From Arcobacter sp. EP1 (lineage in GTDB: Bacteria > Campylobacterota > Campylobacteria > Campylobacterales > Arcobacteraceae): 64,000 nucleotides of DNA. Positions 10,157 through 19,446 of this stretch are shown here, piece by piece (the first letter of the stretch is position 1; each line of letters begins with the position of its first letter). The notes below the pieces were generated by a model. It saw only the letters and a program-made list of their open reading frames with translations. It did no database searches and was not told the origin of the DNA. Both the position numbers and the translations under genes were made by a program. The DNA lies in the NCBI GenBank assembly GCA_001655195.1, contig LPNY01000027.1, positions 51,730-115,729 on the forward strand. The letters are read 5' to 3'.

Positions 10157-10456
10157 CTACCCCTCCATGCTTTGTAATGTATCAAGGTTAATTGTATTTT
10201 TACGTTTGTACCAAACAATTAATAACCCAAGTCCAATTGCAACTTCACTTGCTGCAATTGCCACAATAAAGAATGCAAACATTTGACCTGTTAAATCCCC
10301 ATAAAACTTTGATACAGCGGCAAGTCCAATATTAACAGCATTTAACATGATTTCTGTAGAGAAGAAAAGCATAAGAAGATTTTTTCTTCTCATTACTCCT
10401 ATCAACCCTATAGCAAACAGCAGTGCTGAGAGAATTAAATATGCGTTTAAACTCAT
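10157..10456 (-). CDS. nuoK: NADH-quinone oxidoreductase subunit K
   Basis: 99-residue membrane subunit with three helices. It carries the two membrane Glu residues typical of NuoK, in STEIMLNAVNIGL and AIAASEVAIGLGLL. It overlaps the nuoJ stop by 4 bases, consistent with coupled translation. Length is exactly that of the family. Confidence 0.96.
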   Translation of the reverse strand: MSLNAYLILSALLFAIGLIGVMRRKNLLMLFFSTEIMLNAVNIGLAAVSKFYGDLTGQMFAFFIVAIAASEVAIGLGLLIVWYKRKNTINLDTLQSMEG

Positions 10457-11031
10457 TTGCTATCCTTTTGTGTTTCTTGCTCTTCTAAAGCATCAATCTC
10501 TTCTTCACTTAATTCACTGTAAGAGATATCCATCTTTTTTCCAGCTAAAATAATTCCACCAATCATTGCAACAAGAAGCATCACTGCTGCAACTTCAAAT
10601 GGAACTAAATATTTTGTAAATAAAACAACCCCAACATCTTGTGTATTTCCCCACTCAGGATGTACAGGATACTCAGCAATTACATTTGTACTTATAATTG
10701 GTGCCGTAAAAATAAGTACAATTACAACTGCGGCAACCCCTGATAGTAAAAATACTAACTTAGGATTTTTAATCTTCTCTTCAACTGTTGATAGTGAATC
10801 AAAGAACATCATACCAAAGGCATACAGTGCCATAACAGCCCCTGTATACACAACGATTTGTACAACACCTAAGAAGTCTGCATCTAACAAAAAGAAAAAT
10901 GCTGAGATAAAAATCATACCCGCTGCAAGTGCAGATAATGCGTAAAGTGCATTATTTGTAAATACAGTAATACTAAACATCACAATCGTCAAGATTGCGA
11001 ATAGATAAAAAGCAACTATTTCAAACATCAT
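10453..11031 (-). CDS. nuoJ: NADH-quinone oxidoreductase subunit J
   Basis: 192-residue membrane subunit with five hydrophobic segments. The VQIVVYTGAVMALYAFGMM segment carries the conserved Tyr/Gly pi-bulge helix. The C-terminal cytoplasmic tail is acidic. It sits between nuoI and nuoK with almost no spacing. Confidence 0.94.
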   Translation of the reverse strand: MMFEIVAFYLFAILTIVMFSITVFTNNALYALSALAAGMIFISAFFFLLDADFLGVVQIVVYTGAVMALYAFGMMFFDSLSTVEEKIKNPKLVFLLSGVAAVVIVLIFTAPIISTNVIAEYPVHPEWGNTQDVGVVLFTKYLVPFEVAAVMLLVAMIGGIILAGKKMDISYSELSEEEIDALEEQETQKDSK

Positions 11032-11036
11032 CTCTC

Positions 11037-11660
11037 CTAATACGCTAGTGGTGTTTTTTTGATTTTTTCATCTGCATCTGGAGATACAGCACCAAATCCT
11101 GGATACTCTTGTTGTTGTGCAAGCTTATCAAGTGGCGTGAGTAAATCATCTTTAATTACAAAGTGTGCTCTTTGCTCACTTGCATTTTCATATCGTCCAC
11201 CATGAACAATTGCAAGCTCTGGACACACTTCCGCACAATATCCACAAAAGATACATCGTCCAAAGTTAATAGAGTACTCTAAAACCTCTTTTCGTGAATT
11301 TTCATCGATTTTAGTATCCATTCGAATACAATCTGCGATACAAATCTTTTCACAAAGTCCACATCCAATACATCGGTTTTCACCTGATTCCATGAGTCCT
11401 AACAACTTATGAACTGCTCTATATCGTGGACCAATTGGCATTTTTTCTGATGGATATTGAACTGTATGCATGTTATCTTTAAAGAGTGCCTCAGTCATCA
11501 TTTTCATTGTAATTCTAAGACCACCAAAAAGTTCACCTTTAACAGATCGGCTCACAACTTGTTTAAATGCGCTCCAACCTGTTTTTGGATAATCATCTTC
11601 TTGAACGGTAACATAGTTACCTTGACCTATGTTTCTGTCTTTAAATTCTTCTAAACTCAT
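11037..11660 (-). CDS. nuoI: NADH-quinone oxidoreductase subunit I (two 4Fe-4S clusters)
   Basis: 207-residue ferredoxin-like subunit of the peripheral arm, carrying clusters N6a and N6b. Both motifs are complete: CIGCGLCEKIC (third Cys-x3-Cys pair completed by the second motif) and CIFCGYCAEVCPE. The N-terminal amphipathic segment would contact the membrane arm. It lies between nuoH and nuoJ. Confidence 0.96.
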   Translation of the reverse strand: MSLEEFKDRNIGQGNYVTVQEDDYPKTGWSAFKQVVSRSVKGELFGGLRITMKMMTEALFKDNMHTVQYPSEKMPIGPRYRAVHKLLGLMESGENRCIGCGLCEKICIADCIRMDTKIDENSRKEVLEYSINFGRCIFCGYCAEVCPELAIVHGGRYENASEQRAHFVIKDDLLTPLDKLAQQQEYPGFGAVSPDADEKIKKTPLAY

Positions 11661-11670
11661 ATTACACTTC

Positions 11671-12657
11671 CTAAAACATCATCACAAAACCAGTAATTAA
11701 AATATTAATTACTGCTAATGGCATAAGTATCTTCCAACATAACCACATTAATTGGTCAGGTCGAATATGTGGCCATGATGCTCTTGTCCATAAGAAGAAG
11801 AAAATCAATGACATCACTTTAAGTACGATTGCTAATCCACCAGGGATAAACCATAAATCGTTAAATCCACCTAAGAACACAAGTGAAATTAAGAAACAAA
11901 TTGTAAAGAGATTTGCATACTCACCAATAAAGAACATTCCCCATCGCATACCTGAATACTCTGTTGCATATCCTGCAACAAGTTCCGCTTCATGCTCAAG
12001 TAAATCAAATGGTGTTCTATTTGTTTCAGCAAATCCTGCAATTACAAAAAGAACAAAAGCAACAGGTTGATACACAACCATCCAGTAGTTATCTAATTGA
12101 TAATTATTTAAATCAATCAGTGATAGTGACCCAACAATCATCAATGGTGGTAACAAAGCAAGTCCTGATACAACTTCGTATGATAAAAGTTGAATGGCTG
12201 TACGAGCACCTCCAAGAAGTCCCCATTTATTTGCAGAACTCATACCTGCTAATAGTGGTCCATATAATCCAATTGATGCGACACCCATAACAAATAAAAT
12301 ACCGACATTAACATCAGCTACAATTGGTCGTACCGTATAACCAAAGAGTTCAAACTCCGGGAAAAACGGTATCGCTGTCATAGCAATAAATGCTGTAGCT
12401 GCTGTAATAATTGGTGCAATCATAAAGATTGGTTTTGCCGCATTCTGAGGGATGAAGTCCTCTTTTGTAAAGAGTTTAATTCCATCAGCTGCAAGTTGTA
12501 AAAGACCATAAGGTCCAACATTTGTTGGCCCTAATCGTCGTTGCATCCACGCCAATACCTTTCTTTCGATGTAGGTGGTAAATCCTGCAAGTGCTGAAAA
12601 AACTGCAAGAATAATTACAGCTTTAATCACGGTTTCAATAATAATACTTGTTTCCAT
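11671..12657 (-). CDS. nuoH: NADH-quinone oxidoreductase subunit H
   Basis: 328-residue membrane subunit that forms the quinone entry site. Conserved stretches are ERKVLAWMQRRLGPTNVGP, the acidic E-channel loop AETNRTPFDLLEHEAELVAG, and SGMRWGMFF. Eight hydrophobic segments are apparent. It starts one base after the nuoG stop region. Confidence 0.97.
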   Translation of the reverse strand: METSIIIETVIKAVIILAVFSALAGFTTYIERKVLAWMQRRLGPTNVGPYGLLQLAADGIKLFTKEDFIPQNAAKPIFMIAPIITAATAFIAMTAIPFFPEFELFGYTVRPIVADVNVGILFVMGVASIGLYGPLLAGMSSANKWGLLGGARTAIQLLSYEVVSGLALLPPLMIVGSLSLIDLNNYQLDNYWMVVYQPVAFVLFVIAGFAETNRTPFDLLEHEAELVAGYATEYSGMRWGMFFIGEYANLFTICFLISLVFLGGFNDLWFIPGGLAIVLKVMSLIFFFLWTRASWPHIRPDQLMWLCWKILMPLAVINILITGFVMMF

Positions 12658-12658
12658 T

Positions 12659-15133
12659 TTACGCCTTTTTTACAATTGCGGCATTGTATCGGTAGTTACC
12701 AAACAGTGCTTTTGTTTCAAGTGCTTTCTCAAACGTAGAGACATATGCAATATCTCCATCAATTTGACTATCTACATAAACAGTCACATCAACAGAAACA
12801 TCATTAGCTAAAATCGTCGCTTTCTCCCCTTGTGCCATACCTAGTTTCTCTAACATTGAAGCAGAAACAAAAAGTCCTGACTGTAAATCTTTTGCAAACT
12901 CATGAGCTATTGCAGTAAACTCATTGAATTGATTCATTGGGTTTGCACGATAAATTATAATCTCTTCTTGGGCACATTCAATTTTTGATGAATTAGGCTC
13001 TGATACTTCACCATTGATTTCAACATCACTAGATTCGATTACATACCCTCTATGTTCTTGCCAATCATTTGCAAAGTAGTTTCGTAAGCTATCAAATTCA
13101 ACTGCTTGGAAACCTTTGTCTGTTGGTAACTGCTCTGTGTATTCAATAGTGTTTTCAACATCACTATCAAGTAGTACATTTGCAACTTCATTTAAGGTAT
13201 ATCCATTAAACCCTAGTGCTGCATTAGTTGGAACAACACGTTTATCAATATTGGTAAATGTTCCTTCTTGTTGGTTAAGTGCTGGAACATCTAAGTCTCC
13301 ATCACCTAAAGCACTTAGTTGGAAGTCTGCTTTTTCGTTGTATCCAACACTGAATCCAGAAGCTTCTTCATCTAAATCACAAATCAAACTAACACCAAGA
13401 GTATTTGTTTGAGAAGGAAGTGCTACTACATTAAAGTTAGTGTATTGATCTACTAACCCACAAAGTTTTGCAAGGTTTTGTGCATTTGGATGGGTGAATA
13501 AGTCTTCTCCAACCATAAGAGAGAACGTATCTTTTTTAGCAAGCATATCTTCAATAGTATCAAGAAGAGTTTCATCACTTCCAATATCATCTAACAGTGT
13601 TGTATAATCAAACTCAACTTCTGTTTTAACTTTCTTAGGTACGATTTTAGAAACTTCTTTCTCTTCACCTGTCTCTTCATCTTTTACGATTTCAACAACT
13701 TTTTCTTTAACTGTTTCAACTACAGTTTTTGTTCGTTTTTCTCGTTTAGAGTCTAAGAATGATTGTACATTTTGCGGTAAATCTTTTCCAAATAGTTCAA
13801 GCAGTAAATAAAGTACTGATTCTTCCGCTAATGGATTATGGTAAACAAATTGTGTTGTTTTACCTTTTTTACCAATGAGTTCCATGATAGGGTCTTTTAC
13901 TGGGTGAAAGTAAAGTGCCGCACCTTTATTCATGATAACTGAGTTATTTAAAGCATATCGTGCATTTGGAAGGTCTGATTTCAAGAATGACCCAACACTA
14001 ACAACAAAGTTAGCATCATGAACATCTTTTAAACTTGCACTGTAAAGTGATTTTCCACTTGTTGTTGAATAAGCTTCAAGGAATTTTTTAAAGTTAAGGG
14101 CATCGTTATTAACTAACTTACATCCTAACTTCTCTTTGAGTGATTGTAAGATTTTTGCCTCTTCATTAGTAATAAAAGAGTTAAATTTAATTGTATCTGC
14201 TTTTTTGAAAGCTTCAATAGCATTGTTAAAGGCTACTTCATCTTTACCTTCAACTTTGTTTTCATAGTCGTATCCAAATCGTCCAGCACCATTTAGTGTT
14301 GAGTAGTGTTGTTCGTTGGTTACACGGTAAATTTTTTGTGTTGAATGGTTTTCAATTGATTCATGTTTCACTTCATAGTACATCAACGCACAGTCAGATG
14401 AGTGTGGGTTTGCTGCTGGAATTTTTGTCAATTCCCATGAGTTTGATTTATATTGGAAATCATTTGAAACAAGTGCACCAACTGGACAAACAGAGATACA
14501 CTCTCCACAGTCTGTACATTGGTCTTCATTAAATCCAATCAAAGATTTGTTCAGTTTATTCCACATTGCATAAGCATCTTTTGGCATCTCTGCTTTAAAC
14601 GTAGCATTGATAATATCAGCTCCTCGTTTAACAGTAGAAAGCGCATTAGAACCAATCATATCCTTACAAACAGTCACACACTTCTCACATACAATACAAA
14701 GACCTGGGTCATAGTTCATCACACCCCAGTGTGAAGTTGGTCTATGAACATCTCTTATTGCGTAACTTTGAGAATCCACTTTTTCATATAGCGTGTAGTT
14801 TTGAAGTTCACACTCACCACTTTGGTCACAGGTACCACATTGTAATGGGTGGTTTACATCATAAACCTCCATAATTGCTCGTCGCTCTTTTTGGATGTTT
14901 TCAGTTGTTGTTGTAACTTCCATCCCATCTTTAGCTTTAGCATTACAAGAGTAAACTTGCTTGCCATCAGCTTCAACTAAACAGAGACGACAGGCTAAGG
15001 TTGGAGAACATCGAGATAGATAACAAATCGCTGGTACAAAAATACCATTGCTTCTTGCTACGTTTAAAAGAAACTCTCCCTCTTTTGCTTTTACTTGTTT
15101 GCCGTCAATCGTTAATGTAACTAAATCACTCAT
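12659..15133 (-). CDS. nuoG: NADH-quinone oxidoreductase subunit G
   Basis: 824 residues. The N-terminus is a [2Fe-2S] ferredoxin domain (CRLCLVEADGK region). It is followed by the His/Cys N5-type motif HPLQCGTCDQSGECELQ and a bacterial ferredoxin pair (CIVCEKCVTVC and CTDCGECISVCPVGAL, about residues 148-225). The rest is a degenerate molybdopterin-oxidoreductase-like region without cofactor motifs. A highly charged Lys/Glu/Val-rich insertion lies at about residues 465-505, right after LDSKREKRTK. Its C-terminal region is clearly related to the protein encoded just upstream in the NuoF position. Length matches Campylobacter-type NuoG. Confidence 0.93.
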   Translation of the reverse strand: MSDLVTLTIDGKQVKAKEGEFLLNVARSNGIFVPAICYLSRCSPTLACRLCLVEADGKQVYSCNAKAKDGMEVTTTTENIQKERRAIMEVYDVNHPLQCGTCDQSGECELQNYTLYEKVDSQSYAIRDVHRPTSHWGVMNYDPGLCIVCEKCVTVCKDMIGSNALSTVKRGADIINATFKAEMPKDAYAMWNKLNKSLIGFNEDQCTDCGECISVCPVGALVSNDFQYKSNSWELTKIPAANPHSSDCALMYYEVKHESIENHSTQKIYRVTNEQHYSTLNGAGRFGYDYENKVEGKDEVAFNNAIEAFKKADTIKFNSFITNEEAKILQSLKEKLGCKLVNNDALNFKKFLEAYSTTSGKSLYSASLKDVHDANFVVSVGSFLKSDLPNARYALNNSVIMNKGAALYFHPVKDPIMELIGKKGKTTQFVYHNPLAEESVLYLLLELFGKDLPQNVQSFLDSKREKRTKTVVETVKEKVVEIVKDEETGEEKEVSKIVPKKVKTEVEFDYTTLLDDIGSDETLLDTIEDMLAKKDTFSLMVGEDLFTHPNAQNLAKLCGLVDQYTNFNVVALPSQTNTLGVSLICDLDEEASGFSVGYNEKADFQLSALGDGDLDVPALNQQEGTFTNIDKRVVPTNAALGFNGYTLNEVANVLLDSDVENTIEYTEQLPTDKGFQAVEFDSLRNYFANDWQEHRGYVIESSDVEINGEVSEPNSSKIECAQEEIIIYRANPMNQFNEFTAIAHEFAKDLQSGLFVSASMLEKLGMAQGEKATILANDVSVDVTVYVDSQIDGDIAYVSTFEKALETKALFGNYRYNAAIVKKA

Positions 15134-15945
15134 TATGCATCAACCTTTTCAATCTTTACTTGTTTATAACGGTACCCATCAAAGATAGCACTGTTATCAT
15201 TTTCACCCATTGCACACAGTGCAATTGTTCCTTGTAGATTTTTGTCAACTTTAAATAATTTCTCAACTTTTTCACTGCCAAAGTTCACTAAAATCGCATC
15301 ACCATCACTCACTTTTGCAACACGTGCAAAGGAGTTACTTCCAACTAAACTGTTATCACTGTTTGGTTTGTCATATCTATATAAAAGTGTTCCATTGTAT
15401 GATTTCAACTCCTCAACCTCTTCAATTGAGTCGCATGAAATGTCATCAAAAGCGTTTTGATACTTCTCATTTAAAATCACTAAGGTAAACCCTGCATACT
15501 GCTTTAAGATTGCTAATAGTTTTAAAATACTTGTAGCACATTCGTGGGTAAAAATATCATCACCAATAATTAATGTTTTATTTGTTTTATCAAGGCTTTT
15601 TTCATATGCCTCTTCAAACTCCTCTTCACCTGCACTACTCTCAGCAGAGATATATCCAATATCAAGGTCATCAATAAAATTTTGAATGGTATCATTAGAT
15701 GATTTCACAAAGGCATCAACAAGTAGTGTTGCAATACCCTCTTCACTTCCCACTTCATATTTTATAAATTGCGAATAGTAGACTTTTAAATCAATATCAT
15801 CGATTGGGTGCATGTAAACAAACTCAGCGTTGTTTTTTGCAATCGCAGTAACAACCGCTTCATTTATCTCTTCATTATCACATGATAATAAAGTACCTAA
15901 AGCGATGATATAATCACTTTGCGTTATTAATTCTTGATTGCCCAT
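15133..15945 (-). CDS. NuoF-position protein, homologous to the NuoG C-terminal region
   Basis: 270 residues, in the slot where nuoF normally sits. There is no NADH/FMN-binding glycine motif and no 4Fe-4S Cys motif, so it cannot be a classical NuoF. By eye it aligns with the NuoG C-terminal half: SDYIIALGTLL with ANFVVSVGSFL, EFVYMHPIDD with ALYFHPVKD, LIIGDDIFTHECA with LMVGEDLFTHPNA, and the final FDGYRYK with FGNYRYN. Campylobacter is known to replace NuoE/F with unrelated proteins, with electrons thought to come from flavodoxin or ferredoxin rather than NADH (established for C. jejuni). It overlaps both neighbours by one base. Confidence 0.85.
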   Translation of the reverse strand: MGNQELITQSDYIIALGTLLSCDNEEINEAVVTAIAKNNAEFVYMHPIDDIDLKVYYSQFIKYEVGSEEGIATLLVDAFVKSSNDTIQNFIDDLDIGYISAESSAGEEEFEEAYEKSLDKTNKTLIIGDDIFTHECATSILKLLAILKQYAGFTLVILNEKYQNAFDDISCDSIEEVEELKSYNGTLLYRYDKPNSDNSLVGSNSFARVAKVSDGDAILVNFGSEKVEKLFKVDKNLQGTIALCAMGENDNSAIFDGYRYKQVKIEKVDA

Positions 15946-16214
15946 TACGCCTCTTCTTCTTTAGCTTCAACATCTTTGGGTTCAGGTTGTACTTTTTTAA
16001 CAACAATTGTCCAATCAACTTCGTTAAATTTTAACGAGTTCATCATGGTATAACCTGCTTCATAAATCACATCTGAACTTTTTTGAATCGGTGAAAAGTC
16101 ACCAATCTCAAAAAGGAAAATTGCATTTTCACCATCAGCAATATCTTTATCCATCAACTCTAACATTCTGTCGTAGAAGTCATCTTTTAAAGGTCTTAAA
16201 TCATATCTTTTCAT
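15945..16214 (-). CDS. NuoE-position small protein of Campylobacterota complex I
   Basis: 89 residues in the nuoE slot. No Cys is present, so it cannot carry the [2Fe-2S] cluster of true NuoE. The protein is a compact alpha/beta domain (RYDLRPLKDDFYDRMLELM, then IFLFEIGDF) with an acidic tail. Position between nuoD and the NuoF-slot gene, with a 1-base overlap downstream, matches the Campylobacter/Helicobacter operon layout. Its function is not established; it is presumably a structural part of the alternative electron-input module. Confidence 0.8.
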   Translation of the reverse strand: MKRYDLRPLKDDFYDRMLELMDKDIADGENAIFLFEIGDFSPIQKSSDVIYEAGYTMMNSLKFNEVDWTIVVKKVQPEPKDVEAKEEEA

Positions 16215-16225
16215 GTCAACTCCTA

Positions 16226-17452
16226 CTATCTATCAATCTCACCAAATACGATGTTTAAGTTACCTACAATAGTAACAACATCGGCTAACTGGTGACCTGG
16301 TATTAAATCTTCTAAAATTCCTGTATGCCAAAATGAAGGAGCTCGAAGTTTCATCTTATAAGCGAATGGGCTTCCATCACTTACAATCATAAACCCTAAC
16401 TCACCTTTTGGTGACTCAGTTGCAACATAGATTTCACCTTTTGGCGGTCGCATCCCTTGCGTTACAAGAACAAAGTGTTGCATTAACGAGTAGTTTTGAG
16501 TCATAATATCTTCTTTAGATGCAGAGATATACTCAGGAGCATGTGCCATTAGTTCACATTTACTCTCGTTATACATTGGAATAAGCTGTCGTAAAATTTT
16601 TACACACTCTCTCATCTCTTGCATATGACACTTGTATCGTCCATATGAATCCCCAGTTTGGGCAATTGGAACATCAAAATCTAACTCTGGATAAAGACCA
16701 TATGGCATCTCTCTTCGTAAATCCCATTTGATTCCTGTTGCTCTAAGTACAATTCCAGAACATCCCCAAGACTTTGCCATCTCTTGTGTGATTGTTCCTA
16801 CGTTTTCTAGACGCATTTTCCAAATTCTATTGGCAGTTAAAAGACCTTCGTATTTTTCAATCTCAACTTCTAAGATTTTACAAAAAGCCTCTAAATCATC
16901 ACACCAACCTGGCGGTAAATCTAATGGAACTCCACCGATTCGTACTGCTGAGTGTGTTAGTCGTGCTCCACAATAATCTTCTACTAAATCGATAGCATAT
17001 TCTCTTTCTCTAAAGGCATATAAAAAGACTGACATCGCTCCAACATCTAGTGCATGTGTTGCTAACCAGAAAAGGTGTGAAAGTAATCGATTAATTTCTA
17101 AAAGCATTGTTCGAATTACTTCTGCTCGTCGTGGTGCTTCAATACCTAAAAGTTTCTCAACGGCTAAAGCATATCCGTAGTTGTTTGACGTAGAAGCAAT
17201 ATAATCCATTCTGTCAGTTGTTGGTAAGAACTCATTATAAATCATGTTCTCACCCATTTTTTCCATACCTCTATGAAGGTATCCAACACCTGGAGTTGAC
17301 TTAACGATCTCTTCACCTTTTAGTTCAAGCATCAGTCTCATTTGACCATGTGCTGAAGGGTGCTGAGGACCAAAGTTAACCATCATCGTATTATCTTCAC
17401 GCTCAAAGTGAATATTCTCAAAAAAAGGTTTTAATCTGTTGACTTGTTGCAT
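16226..17452 (-). CDS. nuoD: NADH-quinone oxidoreductase subunit D
   Basis: 408-residue 49-kDa-type subunit of the peripheral arm that shapes the quinone cavity. Diagnostic stretches are [30 protein letters not shown], and the C-terminal IVFGEIDR. It has its own ATG and is not fused to nuoC. The gene begins 3 bases after nuoC. Confidence 0.97.
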   Translation of the reverse strand: MQQVNRLKPFFENIHFEREDNTMMVNFGPQHPSAHGQMRLMLELKGEEIVKSTPGVGYLHRGMEKMGENMIYNEFLPTTDRMDYIASTSNNYGYALAVEKLLGIEAPRRAEVIRTMLLEINRLLSHLFWLATHALDVGAMSVFLYAFREREYAIDLVEDYCGARLTHSAVRIGGVPLDLPPGWCDDLEAFCKILEVEIEKYEGLLTANRIWKMRLENVGTITQEMAKSWGCSGIVLRATGIKWDLRREMPYGLYPELDFDVPIAQTGDSYGRYKCHMQEMRECVKILRQLIPMYNESKCELMAHAPEYISASKEDIMTQNYSLMQHFVLVTQGMRPPKGEIYVATESPKGELGFMIVSDGSPFAYKMKLRAPSFWHTGILEDLIPGHQLADVVTIVGNLNIVFGEIDR

Positions 17453-17455
17453 GGG

Positions 17456-18265
17456 TTACCTTCTCTTCTTAATAGTAATTGAATCATCTTCGTGGAGTTT
17501 TTTGATAATTGGAACTCCACCCTCTTCTTGGTAAGCAAGTGGTGTATGCTCAGGTTCTTTACCATCAGTGATATCAACACCAAACTCAACTTCATGACCA
17601 AGTCGTGAGAATCGTGTAGTATCATATCGGTCAATCGCCGCACAATCTCGTTCTTCAGGACCGATAATATCTCGTGCTTCTTTACCAAAAATCTTATCAA
17701 CTTCATACCATTGAGCTGCTTCATCCCCTTCTAAAGGATAGGTTTTTCGTAAAGGATAATCATACCAATCATCTGGCATAAGAATTCGTTTCATATTTGG
17801 ATGGTTTATTACACGAACGCCATACATATCAAACATCTCTCGTTCAGACCAACTTGCCATTTTAAAGACTGAATAGATTGATTGTAACTCTTCTTTTTGT
17901 TCAATAAATGTTTTTACTCTTAGACGTTTATGCTTACTCATTGAAAGCATTTCATAAAAGATTTCAAATCCACCACGATCAGCAATGTAATCAATCGCTG
18001 ATAGTTCCATACACTGGTCATACTCTAAGTTATCTCGTAAGTGTGTCAATGCTTTTACGTTATCGCTTGCATTGATGTAAACAACAAGTTCATCAATTTC
18101 AATATAACTTTTTTCAATACTAACTACTGCACTTAAGTTCTCTAAATCTTGGGTATAGATTTCATCTTCACGAACATCTTTTTTAGGAGTTTCAGGAGTT
18201 ACATAAAATCGGTCATTAAAGTAGGATTTGTTTTGTACATTATCTTTAGGAGTATATTGTCTCAT
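17456..18265 (-). CDS. nuoC: NADH-quinone oxidoreductase subunit C
   Basis: 269-residue 30-kDa-type subunit. The conserved block is WSEREMFDMYGV...HPNMKRILMPDDW followed by PLRKTYPLEG. It carries extra N-terminal (about 45 residues) and C-terminal (about 60 residues) extensions relative to short NuoC forms. Its ATG overlaps the last base of the nuoB stop codon. Confidence 0.95.
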   Translation of the reverse strand: MRQYTPKDNVQNKSYFNDRFYVTPETPKKDVREDEIYTQDLENLSAVVSIEKSYIEIDELVVYINASDNVKALTHLRDNLEYDQCMELSAIDYIADRGGFEIFYEMLSMSKHKRLRVKTFIEQKEELQSIYSVFKMASWSEREMFDMYGVRVINHPNMKRILMPDDWYDYPLRKTYPLEGDEAAQWYEVDKIFGKEARDIIGPEERDCAAIDRYDTTRFSRLGHEVEFGVDITDGKEPEHTPLAYQEEGGVPIIKKLHEDDSITIKKRR

Positions 18266-18774
18266 TACACTAACCTCTTTTTCACTTGTGCTTTAAATAC
18301 AGACTCTCGTCGAATCTTCTTTTGTAACATCATTAATGCATATTGAAGAGTTTCAGGTCGTGGTGCACATCCTGGTAAGTAGATATCTACAGGAACAACT
18401 CTGTCAGCACCCTGCACTGTTGCATAAGTGTTGAACATTCCTCCCGTATTAGCACAGGATCCCATAGAAATAACCCATTTAGGGTCTGGCATTTGGTCAT
18501 ATAAACGTCGCATGAATTCTGCGTGTTTTTTAGTCAATGTTCCTGCAATCACAATCACATCGGCTTGCCGTGGACTTGCTCTAAAAATTGTACCGAATCT
18601 ATCGAAATCGTATCGAGATGCACCGGTTGCCATCATCTCGATGGCACAACATGCCAATCCATATGTTAAAGGCCAAACAGAGTTTGACCGTCCCCAGTTT
18701 ACAAGTTTATCAACGGTGGTTAAAGCAATAGGTGCTCCACCATCTTGAAAATAATTTACTTTATGCTGTGCCAT
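18265..18774 (-). CDS. nuoB: NADH-quinone oxidoreductase subunit B
   Basis: 169-residue PSST-type subunit that carries the terminal cluster N2. The tandem Cys pair is visible in [18 protein letters not shown], with the later Cys residues in [11 protein letters not shown] and [10 protein letters not shown] completing the site. It overlaps the 3' end of nuoA by 19 bases, longer than the other overlaps in the operon. Confidence 0.97.
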   Translation of the reverse strand: MAQHKVNYFQDGGAPIALTTVDKLVNWGRSNSVWPLTYGLACCAIEMMATGASRYDFDRFGTIFRASPRQADVIVIAGTLTKKHAEFMRRLYDQMPDPKWVISMGSCANTGGMFNTYATVQGADRVVPVDIYLPGCAPRPETLQYALMMLQKKIRRESVFKAQVKKRLV

Positions 18775-19145
18775 TCAAGCGCTCCTTTTTTCCATGCATA
18801 GATGAATCCAATAGTTAGAAGAATTATAAACAGAATCATCTCAACGAAACCAAACCATCCAAGTACTTTAAAGTCTACCGCCCATGGGAACATAAAAATA
18901 ATTTCAATATCAAAGAGAATGAAAAGCAGTGCCATAAGGTAGAATTGTACGGAGACCGTATTAGGTTGTTTTGTTACTTCAGGTCCACACTCATACAAGG
19001 TTACTTTGAGTTTTTCGGTATCTAAACGTGCTAGCTTTCGACTGACAAGTCGTGCTAAAAAGACCGTTGCAATAAAGGCCCCAAACGTCAAGACAAACAT
19101 AACAAAAGCACCAAAATAAGGATGGGCAAAATCCATATGAGTCAT
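18756..19145 (-). CDS. nuoA: NADH-quinone oxidoreductase subunit A
   Basis: 129-residue membrane subunit with three helices. The [12 protein letters not shown] loop and the [15 protein letters not shown] helix are diagnostic. It is the first gene of the operon; AAAGGA sits 6 bases before the ATG. The upstream 301-base gap presumably contains the operon promoter and includes a 30-bp perfect palindrome. Confidence 0.96.
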   Translation of the reverse strand: MTHMDFAHPYFGAFVMFVLTFGAFIATVFLARLVSRKLARLDTEKLKVTLYECGPEVTKQPNTVSVQFYLMALLFILFDIEIIFMFPWAVDFKVLGWFGFVEMILFIILLTIGFIYAWKKGALEWHSIK

Positions 19146-19289
19146 AATATATCCTTTAGAAATAGTTAGAAACTACAATTGGCTTGATGATAACTAATAA
19201 CCAATAAAGGGGTTCTTAATATATAAGAAGCAACATTATCTCTTTTTGAAAGTTGTGAGAAAATGAAACAAATATTACATATGTTCATT

Positions 19290-19319
19290 AACTTTATACT
19301 TTAATTAAAGTATAAAGTT
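19290..19319. promoter_or_regulatory. 30-bp perfect palindrome upstream of nuoA
   Basis: Two abutting 15-base arms, AACTTTATACTTTAA and its exact reverse complement, with no spacer. It lies in the 19146-19446 gap between nuoA and the GGDEF gene (both on the minus strand), about 145 bases before the nuoA start. No U-run follows on the minus strand, so an operator or cruciform is more likely than a terminator. The rest of the gap is AT-rich with nothing else recognised. Confidence 0.6.
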
Positions 19320-19446
19320 TGTTCCAAAAGATTAGTTTACACGCCAATTTACGCCTATAATATACACTAATCATATGTAATTGGTATGTCAAAAGTATGA
19401 TATTTTAAAGTTTTTTTAATCAAAAAAAATAGTTTTTAAAACAAAG

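Noticed and set aside
12575..12811. Plus-strand frames opposite nuoH and nuoG, and similar long antisense frames throughout the nuo operon
   Set aside because: They mirror real genes, lack ribosome sites and show no family motifs.
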